64,000 bases of DNA from Eulemur rufifrons (GCF_041146395.1 NC_090989.1:280146343-280210342); one strand, 5' to 3'; positions 1 to 10,632 are shown, counted from the stretch's first letter. Notes: a model not told the origin generated them from the sequence alone. Numbers and translations: made by a program.

Positions 1-339
1 AAGCCAGGATTGAAATTTTAGGGGCACTTTAGAGAAAGGACATGTTACCTACGTTCTGTTGGTGATCCGGTGGCAGGGACATCCAGGGCTGTGGAACTTG
101 CTCATGTGATAATGTCCATAGGATTAAAAATATGCTGCCCCTTATTTCCCTGGTGCCACAAAGGCTTCACTTATTTATGTTTGAAGTTCACCTTTGAGAT
201 GGCACTAGCACACACAGGGAACTGGGAGCTCTCATCCGGCTTTACAGCTGTGAGGACTCAGTATGTGACAGTCAAGTCTGGGACCCACCGTGTCTGGCAT
301 ATTGCAAGCCAAAAGCTCCAGAATGTATTATTATTAACG
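1..339. other. Unique sequence, no gene seen
   Basis: No repeat family or gene is recognisable. The stretch around 110-210 is more AT-rich than its surroundings and could be non-repetitive conserved DNA, but that is only an impression. The open frame across it has no recognisable domain. Confidence 0.5.
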
Positions 340-480
340 CTGATTTTGGGCCTTCATTCTGTCCTTGCCTGGGGAAACTAAGAGTTTGCGTGCTTTGCTT
401 GAGGTCATACACCAGGAAGGGCTAGAGTCAGGATTTGAACCCAAGCCTGTTTGTTTCTAGGGCCAGAGCTCGTTACAGGC
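340..480 (+). mobile_element. MIR SINE fragment
   Basis: The 3' half of a MIR is visible: 'ggggaaactaagagtt', then 'gaggtcatacaccagg', then 'tcaggatttgaacccaagc'. These match the order of the MIR consensus (gaggaaactgaggc / aaggtcacacagc / ggatttgaaccca). The copy is diverged, as expected for an ancient mammalian SINE. Confidence 0.75.
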
Positions 481-771
481 TCCTCAGCATCAGCTCCTGC
501 TGTCACCGAAGCGGAATCCAGTTCTCAGGGCCCAGCTCATGGTGAATGTGACCTTGATTTGATCGGCCCCGGCACTTTTCTGCCAACTGCTCTGGGATCA
601 GGGCCTGCAGGAGCCCACAAAGAAGCAAGTGTCTGTCCCCGCTCAGCTCGTCATGCACAGCCTTTCTTGGAGCTGTGCCCCAGAACACCACTCTGGGGGC
701 TCAGATGGGGAGTCAGGGTAGGGATGGAAGTGGATCCCGGCCACAAGCTGGGTGGTAGCCTTCGCCACAAG
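461..771 (+). other. Exon-like segment (weak, unrecognised)
   Basis: It is bounded by an acceptor-like 'ttgtttctag' ending at 460 and a strong donor, AAG|GTGAGT, at 771/772. One frame stays open for the full 311 bp. The translation (Ser/Gly/Pro/Ala-rich) matches no family I know, and the acceptor lies inside the end of a MIR. It may be a chance open frame in GC-rich DNA, an untranslated or lncRNA exon, or a lineage-specific exonised MIR. Confidence 0.12.
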
Positions 772-1744
772 GTGAGTTTTGAGGTCTACCAAGGCCCTTT
801 CCCTCCCTGGGGCTGGCTGAAAAGTGGTCAGCCTCATCTGAGTGGCCCCTTCTCTGCGCCTTCTTGTTGGGGTCCATGCGTGGTCTTCCCCTCTTTCTCA
901 AGAACCAAGAGTTGGGCAGGTGGGAGGGCTAAGCAGTTGTCTAGCTTAATAAAAACCCTTGATCGTGTTTGGGGTGGCATGGGAGAGGGAGTTGCACAGC
1001 TGCTGTAAGAAAACCCTTGCTGAAGGAGGCAAAGGAGCAGCTGAACTATTTGGTGCCTTGGGAGCAGTGTGGCTTGGGGGGCACACAGTAGGAATTCACA
1101 AATGTTTACAGAATGGGTGAGCCACACACCAGGCTTCTGTTGGGATGCATGCACGGGATGGTTCAGGGCAGGGGACCATAGACTGTCCAGGGCAGTGAGT
1201 ATGTGCATGTGTGTATGAGTATCTGTGTGCACACGTGTCAGGAGGAGGGGGTCCTCGGATCTGCACCTCATGAAGGGGGACAGGTCCGAATGAGACAAGG
1301 CTCACTGGACAAAGGGCTGGCCTTATTTGTCTGGGCACCTGAGAAAGGTTGGGGCGCTCACCTTTCCCCGGGGCTGAGGAGATTATATCTGGCTCTGAGT
1401 CACTGCGCCCTGGAGGAAGTTAATTAATGCCTCAATATTTACTGAGTGTCTGCTGGGACAGCACGAAGCAGGGCCTGGAACCACTGGGGACCTGGGTGCT
1501 CGTCAACCCTCAGGTGGTGTCAGCCCCACATCAGAGCAGCTAACACCCCACAAGTGCACATACGCCTGTGGACACCTTCTGGTCACCCAGGCTTGGGGGT
1601 AGGTGGCATGGTTGGAGGGCTCCAGGCCAGTGGTGGGATTTGCCTCCTTGGCTCCCAGGGGTTGGTTTGGGAAGAGGGTGCAAAGGCAAAAAACTTAACT
1701 GGGGGTGTTGCATTGCGGGGAGGGGGAGGGAGATTTGGGATTTG
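772..1744. other. Mostly unique sequence; small L2/MIR-like scrap
   Basis: No gene is supported. A short piece at about 1,428-1,500 ('aatatttactgagtgtctgctggg') resembles the terminal part of an L2 in minus orientation. Around 1,200-1,240 there is a short imperfect TG-rich run. The remainder is unassigned. Confidence 0.45.
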
Positions 1745-2075
1745 TGCATTCACTCATTTGTTCATTTGTCAGAGATATTACCAGAACCTTCTCTGGAGTC
1801 CCTGGGAGTGGGTCAGGGAGTAAGACCTGATTCTGCCTTCAGAAGGCCATGATTCCGGGGAAGCAGACAAGATAAACAGATGAGACAATACGGAGAGATA
1901 GGTCTGTGATTAGGAAGACAGGGCTGGAGGAGGGTGGGAGAAGGATCCCACAACTTGTCCCAGAAGGCTTCCCACAGGAAAGTAAGACCTGGAGACCAAG
2001 AAGGGGGAGGGGCTTTCCAGCAGAGAGAACAGCAAGGGGCCCAGCAAAGGGCCTGGTATACAGTGTACGTGAATA
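1745..2075 (-). mobile_element. L2 LINE fragment
   Basis: It begins 'cattcactcatttgttcattt', the reverse of the L2 3' tail. It continues through the characteristic antisense L2 body: 'ctgccttcagaaggcc', 'gaagacagggctgg', a summary of gain/loss sites, and 'gagagaacagcaaggggc' near the end. It is old and strongly diverged. Confidence 0.65.
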
Positions 2076-2639
2076 TGCAGAAGATATTGTTAGAGTACGC
2101 AGGGCTCTAGGGACCAGGCCACACCCACTCCCAACTTCCAGATGGGCAAACTTCGGTCCTGAGAGCAGGAGGGATGTGTTCAGAGCACCGGTCCAGGGCT
2201 GCGCCAGAACCCACACACCCCACCTCCCCGTGCAGCCTCTAGCTGTCCCAGAGTGCTGTCTCTGTGGCTGGCGGCAGGGTGGGGGGTGATACCGAGCCCC
2301 AGGGCTTTGGGCAGTGTCGGGGAATGTGGCAGGGCATGGCTGGCCACACAGGTCATTGTTGAGTCCTCTCTGAGGCAGAGGAGCCGGTGGCATTTGGAGG
2401 CAGGAGCTGCTCTGTAGTGGGGGGCACTGGGGAGGGAGGCTGGGGTCCCAGAGCTGGGGCAGCCTCCCCGACCCTGCAGGACCTGTGCAGGCTGTCACCA
2501 GCCCAGATGGAGGTTAATGACCCACCAACGTCTATGTTTGCCCAGCGTGGTCCTGAGCAACAGGCCCAGAGCCCAGAAAGCCATTGTGGCCCCTGGCTTC
2601 AAGGACCTTCAGTGTAACGAGGAAGACTGACAGCAGCTT
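2076..2639. other. Unassigned GC-rich sequence
   Basis: No gene is seen. A MIR-like scrap may sit near 2,110-2,220 ('cttccagatgggcaaactt'), too diverged to call firmly. Confidence 0.4.
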
Positions 2640-2790
2640 GGCTTCTTATAAAGCTCTTGCTCTTGCCAGGCACTGGGCCAAATCTCCCTGAATCCCCACG
2701 CCAACCTTTGAGGCAGGTTCAGTTAGAATCCCCATTTCGCGGCTGAAGCAACTGAGGCACGGAGCAAGGAAGGAGAAGTGCCAGGGCTCT
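2640..2790 (+). mobile_element. MIR SINE
   Basis: It contains 'cttgccaggcactggg', then 'gaatccccatttcgcgg', then 'gcaactgaggcacggag'. This is the normal MIR order from core to 3' region. Confidence 0.7.
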
Positions 2791-2934
2791 GGGCAGCAGG
2801 GGAGTAACGGAGGCCCCATTGCTCCCATTCCCTGGTCTTTTGGATAAATTCTTACTTGTCAGTGGAACGTGTGTAGAGTGCAGATGTGATCTCTCACACC
2901 TGAGGTCTCTGCCCAAGCACCTGGCAAAAGCTGG

Positions 2935-3012
2935 GCGTCCACTTGTTCATTTATTCATAGAGTAACTATGAATGCTGGCCATGGTGCAGGCACTGTGCTG
3001 AGCTGTGGGGAG
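2935..3012 (-). mobile_element. L2 terminal fragment
   Basis: 'ttgttcatttattcatag' followed by 'ggtgcaggcactgtgctgag' is the antisense 3' end of L2. It is short and degraded. Its 3' side carries a 15-bp tandem duplication ('ccaggcagatctcac' repeated) at about 3,017-3,046. Confidence 0.6.
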
Positions 3013-3334
3013 AACTCCAGGCAGATCTCACCAGGCAGATCTCATTGCTCAGAGCCAGGCTGAGGGATTCCTTTAATCTCTTGGGCCAAATCTGATTGAC
3101 TGGTAGTGTCTGCCTGGAGCCCTGGGTTGGAAGGGATTTGGCACCTGCCCCGATTGATTAGTGATGTCTGCTGAGGGCTCAGCTGGAGCCTTTGTGAGTA
3201 GCGCTTCTGGGATGAGGATGTAGTGTCTGCCCAGCACTTTGGACATCTGGGTGGTCTCACAGATAGAGTGGGGGCCAGGGAGCTGGCAGAAATGGCTTCC
3301 AGCTCCAGATTGGCCCTGTTATCCCTAGGTAACA
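3013..3334. other. Unassigned sequence
   Basis: Apart from the small tandem duplication at its left edge, no gene or repeat is recognisable. Confidence 0.4.
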
Positions 3335-3430
3335 TACGTCGCCTCTTTTGGGCCTCAGTTTCCTAATTTGTCACCCCTCCAGGAGGTGCTGTGAACATCA
3401 AATGACTCAAATGTGCTTTGGAAAGTTGAG
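3335..3430 (-). mobile_element. MIR SINE fragment
   Basis: 'gggcctcagtttcctaatttg' and 'gtgaacatcaaatgactc' match the antisense MIR core (cctcagtttcctcatctgt ... gaggattaaatgagt). Confidence 0.6.
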
Positions 3431-3552
3431 GGGCACTATGACGGGGTAGATAATGAAATGAAACAGGAAATTTCCCTCTTTTCTGCTTTCTCAAAATCCT
3501 ACCAGAAGCTGAGCACGCTGGGCAGCCCAGAGTTAATCCTGAGCTGGGCCTG

Positions 3553-3758
3553 GGCATGCATGTGCACGTGTGCATACGCATGTGTGTACAGATGTGCATG
3601 TGCGTGTATGTACATGTGTGCATTGTGTTCATGTAAATGTGCACATGTGTATGTGCACACGTGTGCATGTGTTCATGTAGACATATGTGCATGTGTTCAT
3701 GGGTGTGCATGGGCACATGTGCACAGGTGTGCATATGTGTTCATGTAGACATGTGTGC

Positions 3759-3790
<32 letters not shown>

Positions 3791-3800
3791 GTGTGTGGTG
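3553..3800 (+). repeat. Complex TG/CATG-rich tandem array
   Basis: This is nearly pure alternating purine-pyrimidine DNA (gtgtgcatgtg...). A longer unit with 'gttcatgtagacat' recurs about 67 bp apart (around 3,671 and 3,738), and the block ends in a (TG)n tract at about 3,758-3,800. It is a compound microsatellite/minisatellite that is likely length-polymorphic and able to adopt Z-DNA. The Cys/His-rich frames across it are low-complexity artefacts. Confidence 0.9.
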
Positions 3801-4009
3801 CAGCTCAGCAGTTCCTGGCTCGGACTTGTTTTTATAACTCACTTAGTATAGACCTTTGTCCCCTCCCCAGCTCAGCTGGGAGTTTCTGTGGAGTGAGAAT
3901 CTCCTTGGGTCTTAGGAACTGAATCTTGGAATTATTTTCATTTGAGTGGTGGGAGCTGGTATATGTGCCTCTTGCTTTCCTCTCTCCCTGCTCCGTGAAT
4001 AGTAACTGG

Positions 4010-4190
4010 AGACACCATTGTGCCAGACACAGCACTACATTTAACAGGAATTGTTTTCATTAATCTTCCAAACAATCTAACGAGGTGCGTGGTGCTACAA
4101 TCCCCATTTTACAGTTGAGGAAACTGAGGCCTAGAGAAGGGAAGTTCGGTTCCTGGGGCCACACCTCTCCTGGCCGTGGTGCCACCTCTG
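4010..4190 (+). mobile_element. MIR SINE
   Basis: 'ttgtgccagacacagcact', 'caatccccattttacagtt' and 'gaggaaactgaggcctagag' follow the MIR consensus over most of its length. Confidence 0.8.
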
Positions 4191-4249
4191 AGCTGAGCTA
4201 GGCCAGGACAGCTGCATCTGTTTGTGACCAGCTGCACCCTGGCTCTTTC

Positions 4250-4460
4250 GCCATTCATTCATTTGCTCATTTATTCACTCATCCTTCCATCCTTGCACAA
4301 GCTTTAAGTGCCTACTGTGTGCTGGGCTCTGTGCCAGCTCTCAGAACCACTGTAGGCCCTGCCCTCACGAACCTTACTCACCTCCAGACAGGAAATACAC
4401 CCGAAATAAGTGAGCAGGTAAACAAACAAGCTTGCCATGAGGGTGACAAAGGAATTGAGC
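4250..4460 (-). mobile_element. L2 LINE 3' end
   Basis: A CATT-rich start (cattcattcatttgctcatt) leads into 'aagtgcctactgtgtgctgg', 'gccctgccctcacgaacctt' and 'gacaggaaatacacc'. This is the antisense 3' end of L2. Confidence 0.75.
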
Positions 4461-4864
4461 CGGGCTTCGCCACGGCCTAGACAGTGAGGAGGGTGTCTGG
4501 TCTCCCAGGCGTCCGCGCCTGGTGCTGCCCTGTGCCCGGGTTTGCTCATGTCCCTCTTGTTCCCCACTCTGGCGAATGTTTAGTGCTGCATACACGGAAC
4601 AAAGCAGAGTTTTTGTTTCTGTGTTGAGAACATTTCTCAAAAAATCATTTCTCAAGTGTGCGTGGGGAGAGAGAGAGACAGCCCAGTGGGGGCTGTCTGC
4701 CCTCAGTTCAGCTCCTGAGCTCCTTTTCTTGTTTAATTTTTGTTTTTTAATAGAGCCAGATGGGATTTTGGTTTGGGACTTTGTGCTGGTGAAAGGGCAC
4801 CAGGCAGGGCCCTTGACATCCCTGTCCTCAGCGACCGGCCCAGCCCCTGGGGAGCTCAGGCACC

Positions 4865-4963
4865 GGTTATCCCCTTTGTCAGACAGGTGAGCACACTGAG
4901 GCACAGGCAGAAGCTTCTGGGTGGGGTCCTCCCACTAATGAGTGGTGGGTTGGGGGCAGAATT
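4865..4963 (+). mobile_element. MIR fragment next to (CA)n
   Basis: 'tatcccctttgtcagacagg' and 'cacactgaggcacaggc' resemble the MIR 3' half. After the CA array, 'aacttcccacagtcacagg' may be its continuation, so the array may have grown inside the MIR. Confidence 0.5.
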
Positions 4964-5074
4964 CACACACCCACACGCGTGCACACACACACACGCACAT
5001 ACATACACGCACACATGCACGCTCATGCCCATACACACACGTGCATGCACACACACGCACACACGCACACACAC
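4964..5074 (+). repeat. (CA)n compound microsatellite
   Basis: The tract is CA-rich with interspersed CG and CATG variants (acacacacgcacatacat...). The Thr/His and Cys/Val frames spanning it are artefacts of the repeat. Confidence 0.95.
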
Positions 5075-5299
5075 AATGCTCAGGGCTGAGTGAACTTCCC
5101 ACAGTCACAGGTCTGGCCTCAGGAGACCTGAGGGAGGGGGGGAGCCTCACCTGTGACCTCTGAGGGGCCGAGCAGGGGAGGCCGGCGCACAGGGAGGAGA
5201 GCGGAGCCTAGTGGTTTGTGCTGGGCAGGGCTTTCCCAGAACTGACCCAGGATGTGGCGAAGTGAGTGTCTGCCTTGTGTCCTGCATGGTGGCTCCCAG

Positions 5300-5700
5300 G
5301 GCCCTCTCCTTAGCGTACTTATTAAGCACTTACTGTGTGCTAGCCGCTGAGTTCTTTACATCAGGAGTCCCCAGCCTGTGGTGAGCTGTATAATTATTTC
5401 ATTATATATTACAATGTAATAACAGAAACGAAGTGCACAGTAAATGTCATGTGCTTGAGTCGTCCCCAAACTGTCCTCCTTTCCTCCCTGCCCGGTCCGT
5501 GGAAAAGCTGTCTTCCATGAAAAGGGTCCCTGGTGACAAAAAGCTTGGGGACCGCTGCTTTACATGAATCATCTCACTGAGTCCTTTCAGTAGAACCTGT
5601 CACTGAAGTTCTCTTATTATGGTGCCCATTTCATAGACTGGGAGCCTGAGGCTCAGAGAGGTTAAGTGACTGCAGTCCAGACTGCTTTGCCTCCAGAGCC
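5300..5700 (+). mobile_element. MIR SINE split by a DNA transposon
   Basis: The left part (5,300-5,361) reads 'ttaagcacttactgtgtgct'. The right part (5,558-5,700) resumes with 'gaatcatctcactgagtcc' and 'gaggctcagagaggttaagt'. Removing 5,362-5,557 and one copy of the duplicated 8-mer restores a continuous MIR, so the SINE is older than the transposon. Confidence 0.85.
5362..5557 (-). mobile_element. MER1-like hAT (Charlie-type) MITE
   Basis: The ends are inverted: 'caggagtccccagcc' on the left and 'gcttggggaccgctg' on the right. They are flanked by the identical 8-mer 'ctttacat' at 5,354-5,361 and 5,558-5,565, the 8-bp target duplication typical of hAT transposases. The interior (ataattatttcattatatattacaatg...) agrees with the MER1 family as I remember it. 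It is non-autonomous, about 196 bp, with no coding capacity. Orientation is my best reading. Confidence 0.85.
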
Positions 5701-6059
5701 GACTCTTCAAACCCCGACTCCCAGGGAGGCACTTGGCAGGAAGAAGGGGCCTCTGGAACTCCCGGTGGTGAGGTTCACGAGTGTCCATGTAAACTTGACA
5801 ACCTTCCATGCTGCTCTGGTCCATCTTTCCAGCCTGGGTTCACTGATTTCTAGTCTCTGCCCATCGCTGCTCCTCTAGGGACAGCTGCAGTGGCCGCAGC
5901 CTGGAGTCTCGGCTCCCCTTTGTGCCGCCTCCATCCTTCCTAGTGGGGGGGGGGGTCTCTCCGCAGTTCCTGGTTCTCCTGTGTGGTAACGAGGACCTCT
6001 TTAGTCCCATGGCCTCATTCGTAAGAAAACAGGAGTGATGTCTATGAAGAACTGCGAGT
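5701..6059. other. Unassigned sequence with a G-run
   Basis: No gene is recognised. A homopolymeric G tract lies at about 5,945-5,955. Confidence 0.4.
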
Positions 6060-6420
6060 TGGGCTGTGCTTTGCTGCAGTAACAAACGATTCCTGACTCT
6101 TAGAGGCTTGATCCAATACAAGTTTCATTTCTCACCTCTCAGTCCAGTGTGGGTCAGACCTGGTCCTTTTTGTGTGGTTCCACCGCACAGAACCCTTAGC
6201 TTCCAGCCTGGCCGACGGGGCAAGGGGAGTGTGCAGATGGCCGCACAGGATGTTTCATGGCGAAGCCCTAGCTGGCATTCTTCCCTTCCATTGGCCAGAG
6301 CTGGGCCATGTGGCACCACCTAGCTGCAAGGGAGGCTGGAAAACGTCCTCAGGTGTGTTCAGGAGGCGAATGTCCTGGTTCAGTGAATACATAGCTTTGT
6401 CACTGACACAAAGCCGTGAA
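6060..6420 (-). mobile_element. Ancient dispersed repeat, family X, copy A
   Basis: It shares with 12,005-12,450, 14,655-15,270 and 38,480-38,975 an ordered set of motifs ending in 'ccattggccagagctggg ... catgtggc ... ctagctgcaagggaggctgg'. I recognise this as a widespread mammalian interspersed repeat but cannot name the family with certainty. The strand is a guess. Confidence 0.55.
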
Positions 6421-6529
6421 GAATGAGGAAGAGGAGCTTTGACTGGTTTGTGGATCCCAAGAGTAAGCTATGATGCTCTTCGCTGGCGGCGGGGAGTTCT
6501 CATCACACAGTTACCAAGAAAATGTTTAT

Positions 6530-6665
6530 TTTTTTTAACTGTCCGTCTGTCTCCCCCATTAGACTGTAAATTCCCTCAGGGAAGGGCCATAAGTCTGTGT
6601 GCTTGGCAGCATCCTTAGTCCTTGGCAGATAATAGATGCCCAATTAGTGTTTTCTCAATGAATGA
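6530..6665 (+). mobile_element. L2 LINE 3' end
   Basis: It reads 'ctgtccgtctgtctccccc', 'agactgtaaattccctcagg', then 'ttctcaatgaatgaac' at the end, matching the sense L2 3' terminus. Confidence 0.8.
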
Positions 6666-6889
6666 ACACTGTCTGTGAGAAAGGATCTTGATGAACAACT
6701 TTTTTAGTTTGCACGTATCAGATGTGTACAGAATATATTTTAACATCAGTCTAGCATGTAAGTCCCTCTTTAAAAAAAAGTTTTGGTCAGTCTTGCCCTT
6801 CCACGAGGGGCAAGCACAGTCCTTTAATCAGCAGGCGTCGTTCACTGTTGATTCAGCCATTGATTCCCTGATGACTGCAGGGAGGGACT

Positions 6890-7030
6890 GATTCACCCCT
6901 TCGACAGGTATTTGTTGAGTGTCTACTATGTCCGAAACCCTTCCCAGGACATAAGAGAAGCGGAAGGGACAATGGCATGCAGTATACTCAGAGGGACAAG
7001 GTAAATGACACCAGACAATATTTAATTCCA
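6890..7030 (-). mobile_element. L2 LINE fragment
   Basis: 'ggtatttgttgagtgtctac' and the following text to 'ggacaaggtaaatgaca' resemble the antisense L2 terminus. Confidence 0.6.
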
Positions 7031-7320
7031 TGAAACCACAGCTTGGTTCTCACCTGCAATGTCACACACTGAATTTAATCTGTTCTAAGGCACCCACCTT
7101 CCCCCCATATCTAACATCTCTGAAATGGAGAAGCGTCTCACCGTCGATAGCACCTTAGATTTGACAGAGTCTGGCTGTTTCACTCGTTGGACTAGTTAAC
7201 GTTTATAAGGCAGGCACATCAAGCAATGCACCTCATCGTCCCACACTGAGTGACGAGTTCTGCCCCCATGTTGGTTAAGGCAGCCTACTAGAGTCGTGGA
7301 GGAAGGAAGGGAGCAATTCT

Positions 7321-7860
<540 letters not shown>

Positions 7861-7904
7861 TGGGTCATCCCTCCACCACACCGTGCAGATGCCCACCCCA
7901 GAGG

Positions 7905-8045
7905 TCGCCATCAGCCCCATTTCCCAGGTGAGGGAACTCAGGTGCACGGAGCTGACCTGCTTTGCTTAGATTTACCAAGTGAGAAAGTGGCAGAGCTGGG
8001 GTTTGAGCCCCAGTCGTTCACTCCCCAGAACCCAAATGCTAATGA
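7905..8045 (+). mobile_element. MIR SINE 3' part
   Basis: It contains 'ccatttcccaggtgaggga', 'agtggcagagctggggttt' and 'gagccccagtcgttcactcc', in MIR order. Confidence 0.7.
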
Positions 8046-8544
8046 CTCTATTCTCCTGTATCTGGTTTCTTCGTGGCCTTGACAATGAGGCTGCACTGAC
8101 GGGGCAAAGGTCCTGAGACCGAACCTGGAAAGAGAGTCTGTTTCAGCCCCTCCGTCTCGAGGGCTCTGGATGAGAATGTCTTGGCCCAGCAGGAATCATA
8201 TTCTGATGAGGCCGAAGTGGCAGCTGATAAAATTAGCAATGTCGGCCTTGCTTCCAGCCCTGGGGGATGGGGGCCGTGATGGGAGGTGAGCCCTGTAGTG
8301 AACGTTGTAGTGGGCTTGTGCAATTTTGGAAACCCAGTAACTAAATTTGATTGCTAAGAATGTGTATAGCACTGAACTTCCACACACAGGTTCCAACTCT
8401 TCTCCGTCGGGGAATAGCCCTGTGGTTTGGATGGCATTGGCTCCGCCCCCAGTTCCAGGAATGGTAGCCTCATTCCCCCACAGGGCAGCAGTGGGACATA
8501 ACCCAAGTCTAAAGCCAACCAGCTAGAGTTCAGGTACCACTAGG
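8046..8544. other. Unassigned sequence
   Basis: No gene or firm repeat match is seen. Moderately AT-rich stretches at 8,215-8,250 and 8,330-8,370 are unassigned. Confidence 0.4.
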
Positions 8545-9175
8545 TCCCTGTGAAGCAGAAATTATCATCAACCCCATTTTACAGATAAGAAAACTGGGGC
8601 TCAGAAAGTGTGGTAGATTGGAATATTGTTCAATAATTATTCACTCCTCTTCTACTTGGGACAGAGTAAATGTCCCTATCCCACCTACTTAGGTCTTGGC
8701 ATATGACTTGCTTTGGCCAGCGGACTTTGGGTAGAAAAGACAACAGACTTCCTAGGAGGAGGCCTTAGGAGATATTGCCTGTTTCTGTTCTACCTCTGGC
8801 ATATTTGTTATCTGTTATGACAAAATATATCCCATTTAACTTCAGATCCACAAACAATATGGAGGAACATGAAGCAGACTTGAACCCAACCCATGGCCTG
8901 GAACCCGGTTCAGCTGATCTACAACCTGAAACAAAACTACCTAGCTGAGCCCAGCCTGGACCAGGCAAATCGCAGTCAACCTGTAATTGTGAGAATAAAT
9001 GTGTAGGAAAGCTCTGAGAGTTTGAGGTTGTTTGTTACACAGCATCATTACAGCAAAGGCTGACTGCTACATAAATGTTAAGTGACTTGTTTAAGGCCAC
9101 ACATCTAATGACTGGAAGAGCCAGGGTCTAGAATTTTGGCCTCCTTGGACTCCCCATCCAATGCTTAACTGGAGG
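8545..9175 (+). mobile_element. MIR SINE split by an LTR
   Basis: The left portion ends 'ccattttacagataagaaaa'...'ctcagaaag' (to about 8,608). The right portion resumes at about 9,072 with 'gttaagtgacttgtttaagg' and 'ccagggtctagaattttgg'. The two join in register as one MIR, giving the insertion order MIR then LTR. Confidence 0.8.
8609..9071 (+). mobile_element. MaLR-type (MLT1-like) solo LTR
   Basis: It starts 'tgtggtagattggaatattg', passes 'cttggcatatgacttgcttt' and 'ggccagcggac', and ends near 'gtttgttacacagcatcatt' and 'ctgctaca', giving TG...CA ends. This is a solitary LTR with no internal retroviral sequence. The polyadenylation-like 'gagaataaatg' sits near 8,990, as expected. Confidence 0.7.
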
Positions 9176-9480
9176 CTCTAGGAAAATGCAGCCAGTAATG
9201 AGAACAGAACTGGGAGTAGGGCGTTTTCTGTAGGCATCTGGGACTTCTTCTAGCTTGCTATCTTTATCTGTCCAGTGGAGACAATAAACCCAGTGTACAT
9301 CCACACATCTCTGAACACTCCTGGCATTTCATCACCATCTTCAAGTTTGGAAATGGAGAGTTTTTGGAGAGAAAACCATATATTAGCATTTTTTCTGTTG
9401 TATGTGCTTTAAGGAAGCTTGGCGAGACAACTAGAGGTTCTCAGAAGTTTCTTCCCTTATCAAGAGCTGTTTACCAAGTC
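9176..9480. other. Unassigned sequence
   Basis: No gene is seen. 'cagtggagacaataaacc' near 9,275 might be a MIR scrap. Confidence 0.35.
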
Positions 9481-9840
9481 AGTCAACTTTTTGTTAAAAG
9501 AATCTGTTTCTTGGGAACTTAATATCTTGTAAGTATATTTATGGATATGAATTTTCCTTTCAGTATTTCTTTGGCTGCATCCCATAAGTTGCAGTGTGCA
9601 ATACTCTCATTTTATTTAATGTCCAAATAGTGTGAAACATCAAAATAGTGTGTAATTTCCTTTTGAATTCCCTCTTTATCTCAAGAGTTACTTGGAAGAC
9701 AGTTTTCAAATTTCCACCAAGTTAGATTTTTAAAAATAAATCTCTAGCTATTAATTTTAAAATTTCATCTCACTGTGTTAAGAATGTATTTTACTTTGGA
9801 ACTTGTTGAAATTTTCTTTGTGCCCTAATACCATGATCAT
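9481..9840 (-). mobile_element. Ancient L1 fragment
   Basis: 'cctttcagtatttctttggc' with 'tgcatcccataagtt' is typical of old L1 read in antisense, followed by AT-rich degraded sequence. No coding frame remains. Confidence 0.6.
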
Positions 9841-10390
9841 TATTTAACATAGTAATGGGATTATTATTTTCAAGAGTATAAGGTTTGGACAGCTCCAAAT
9901 ACCTGCAAATACTTACATTCCAGGTAAATGTAATCACTCCCCTCTGCTCTTTGGTATCACATGCAAATAATTGAAAGTTGGGGTGCATTTGTTTTAAGAG
10001 AAAATTCCCCAAGGTCCAGCCCAGCCAGATGTCTGTTTCTGCTGGTGACTTTGGACTGTTCTGCAGAGATGGGCTGCTGGTTGGCTCCCGCGGCGCTGTT
10101 ATAACAAACAAGAATGAATCCTGAAAATGGGGGGTCCAAACGGAAGAAGCGGTTAATTAATATTTGACTCCTGCTGGGCACGTTTGGGGGTGGGTGGAGG
10201 AGGCTGATTTTTGGTTTTCTGGTTTATTCACTTTTCTGCTTTTCCCTCTGCTAATTACTGCATTACCGCTCCTATCACTTTCCTCTTTGTTGATAAAATT
10301 TGCATTTTAAAAGTGATCTGGGAGATACTGAAAGACAATTTGGCCACAATGAACTTTTCACAAATAAAATGATCCTTCAGCCTCTTGTAT
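9841..10390. promoter_or_regulatory. Candidate conserved non-coding element
   Basis: This is an AT-rich, apparently repeat-free island in a GC-rich window. It has POU octamers on both strands (ATGCAAAT at 9,961-9,968, directly followed by AATTG, and ATTTGCAT at 10,298-10,305). It also has TTAATTAA at 10,153-10,160 and TAATTA at 10,252-10,257. Such clustering is typical of developmental enhancers, but conservation cannot be tested here. Confidence 0.35.
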
Positions 10391-10429
10391 GGTCTTTGGG
10401 CCATTTCCTGGTCTATGTAGAGACAATTG

Positions 10430-10632
10430 CCTCTTTGCTGTGGTGTAATGAGTAGTTTGCGTCCCAGCTCTGCCAGTTACTAATGGAGTTTGTGGAACAA
10501 TAGTCACCGTCATACGCGGGGCTCTCACCCCAAGTTAAAGGCACCAGCTCACCAACTTCACAGCTATGCTGCAGGAGGGGGCTTATACTCTCCCATTTTC
10601 CAGATAAGGAAACGGAGACCTGCACAGATTGG
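10430..10632. mobile_element. MIR-like fragments
   Basis: 'gcgtcccagctctgccagtt' and, further on, 'ctcccattttccagataagg' with 'aaacggagacctgcac' resemble MIR pieces. The first reads antisense and the second sense, so two scraps may abut. Confidence 0.5.

Noticed and set aside
3363..3837. Cys/His/Val-rich frames near 3.4-3.8 kb
   Set aside because: Low-complexity reading of the TG/CATG array, not a metallothionein-like or zinc-finger protein.
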